From Marinobacter sp. LV10R510-11A (lineage in GTDB: Bacteria; Pseudomonadota; Gammaproteobacteria; Pseudomonadales; Oleiphilaceae), in assembly GCF_900215155.1 (NCBI RefSeq), contig NZ_LT907980.1:2294001-2358000 (forward strand): 64,000 nt of DNA. Direction: 5' to 3'. Position 1 is the stretch's first letter. Each line of letters begins with the position of its first letter. Below, in pieces: positions 63,073 to 64,000 of this stretch. The notes below the pieces were generated by a model. The model was not told the origin of the DNA and made no database searches. It saw only the letters and a program-made list of their open reading frames with translations. The position numbers and the translations under genes were made by a program.

Positions 63073-63630
63073 ATGTTTGCACGCAAAAATCGTGGCTTTT
63101 CGCTTTTGGAATTAATGATTGTAGTGGTTGTCGCGGCAATACTTATGAATATAGCGCTACCCTCATTCACTTCTTTTATAAATAATCAGGAGCGAAAAAG
63201 TGCTTTGTATGGCCTGATGGGCATATTTGCTTTTGCAAGGCAACATGCTGTGATGAACGGGGCAATTGTTACGGTCTGCCCGCTTGACACCACTAACACT
63301 TGTGGCAAGGATTGGAACGGCGACATCCACGCTTTTCTGGACCCTAATAACACCAGAAAATTGGGTGCAAATGAAGTCCTGCTTAGAACAATCTCGCCGA
63401 GTGGCAACGGGCGCCTTATCGTCCGCTCATTAAACCGCAGCTTTTTTCAGTTCAGGCCCACAGGGTTGGTCTACAGTGACTTGGGAAACATAACATGGTG
63501 CCCTAAATCACGGGACGCTTCGCTCGCGGGTCAGATTATAATCAACAGAGGCGGTCAGATAAGAATCGCCAGAGATACGGATAATGACGGCACCCCCGAG
63601 GACTCAAGAGGGCGCCCACTACGCTGCTGA
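63073..63630 (+). CDS. GspH/FimT family pseudopilin
   Basis: A protein of 185 residues. The type III signal is clear: a short basic leader, then G-FSLLELMIVVVVAAILMNIALP, where prepilin peptidase should cut after Gly8 and methylate Phe. The C-terminal domain has four cysteines (VCPLDTTNTC, TWCPKS, RPLRC) that could form disulfides. GspH/FimT-type minor pilins prime pilus assembly; in this group some bind DNA during transformation, which I cannot judge here. It follows pilR by 83 bases and could be called fimT or fimU. Confidence 0.88.
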   Translation: MFARKNRGFSLLELMIVVVVAAILMNIALPSFTSFINNQERKSALYGLMGIFAFARQHAVMNGAIVTVCPLDTTNTCGKDWNGDIHAFLDPNNTRKLGANEVLLRTISPSGNGRLIVRSLNRSFFQFRPTGLVYSDLGNITWCPKSRDASLAGQIIINRGGQIRIARDTDNDGTPEDSRGRPLRC

Positions 63631-63683
63631 CCTTTCTACAATCAACTTGCCTGTGCCGTTGACGCTCAGCATCTATTAAGCAC

Positions 63684-64000
63684 TTACCAGCAGGATGTAC
63701 CGTCAGCGGTTTTCGTGCCGGTATGTGTCAACCCCAGACTGCCGCAAGAGTCGCCCGCCTGGGCAGACCCCGCCACAGCTGCAGCCGTTACCGTATAGGT
63801 ACTCTGGGCCAGGTCGCTCAAAGCAAAGGTGTAGCGACCGGCCATATTCGACTCAGTCGTACACCCCAGAGCAGGTGCAGCCCCCACATACGTAAGGTTA
63901 GTACTGTAATAGCGCTCCATGAACTGAGCATGCTGAGCCAGACAGGCTTTCGCGCTATCGCGGTAGGTACGAACGACATGCTGCTGGTAGGCCGGCAAGG
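63684..64000 (-). CDS. Type IV (minor) pilin, PilE-like, C-terminal part (5' truncated by window end)
   Basis: The frame is open through the right end of the window, so the N-terminus with the prepilin signal lies beyond it. The visible 105 residues begin LPAYQQHVVRTYRDSAKACLAQHAQFMERYYSTN, the end of the long N-terminal helix of PilE-like pilins, and include CTTESNMAGRYTFALSDL and a C-terminal cysteine pair (DSCGSL ... TSCW) as in minor pilin PilE. It converges on the fimT-like gene. Confidence 0.85.
   Translation of the reverse strand, partial: LPAYQQHVVRTYRDSAKACLAQHAQFMERYYSTNLTYVGAAPALGCTTESNMAGRYTFALSDLAQSTYTVTAAAVAGSAQAGDSCGSLGLTHTGTKTADGTSCW

Overview
The window is ordinary core chromosome of a gammaproteobacterium, most likely Marinobacter or a close relative. 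I infer this from the 16S rRNA (including its V3 stem), the protein sequences, and a gene order that largely matches my memory of Pseudomonas aeruginosa: argJ-secA-dcw cluster-rnpB-rsmI-lpoA-yraN-diaA-sspBA-petCBA-rpsI-rplM, and later clpB-pgeF-rluD-bamD-pilSR. I see no prophage, insertion sequence, CRISPR array, integron or toxin-antitoxin island. Both window ends cut genes (dxs on the left, a type IV pilin gene on the right).

Layout. 1-3.8 kb: end of dxs, ribA, moaC, a Nudix/ThiE-like fusion and argJ. 3.9-7.8 kb: secA and an M23 peptidase. 8.0-26.7 kb: dciA, then a complete division and cell-wall (dcw) cluster read on the minus strand in the order mraZ-rsmH-ftsL-ftsI-murE-murF-mraY-murD-ftsW-murG-murC-ddlB-ftsQ-ftsA-ftsZ-lpxC. 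Most genes in it overlap or abut, and it is headed by a promoter with a clear four-repeat MraZ operator. 26.9-31.3 kb: RNase P RNA, rsmI, and a divergent lpoA-yraN-diaA group. 31.3-38.8 kb: sspA-sspB, the cytochrome bc1 operon petABC, rplM-rpsI, tatD-type nuclease and prfC. 38.8-41.7 kb: leuA, a divergent HolD-like gene and rimI. 41.8-47.5 kb: a complete rRNA operon (16S-tRNA-Ile-tRNA-Ala-23S-5S) on the minus strand with two near-consensus promoters, two boxA sites, RNase III-type stems and a terminator. 47.6-51.8 kb: pssA, ilvC, ilvH and ilvI. 52.3-64.0 kb: a DUF4124 protein, clpB with a heat-shock-like promoter, pgeF, rluD, bamD, nadE, pilS-pilR and two pseudopilin genes.

The genes cover peptidoglycan precursor synthesis and septation, lipid A commitment, protein export, outer-membrane assembly, translation, respiration, branched-chain amino acid synthesis and type IV pilus control. 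I did not find a convincing new biological system. The points most worth a second look are the HolD-like protein with a long Pro/Glu-rich insert, the DiaA/SIS protein whose phosphosugar-binding motifs are both eroded, a perfect 19-bp palindrome upstream of petABC, an inverted repeat in the lpxC leader, the textbook MraZ operator, and the long leader of ilvI without an obvious attenuation peptide.
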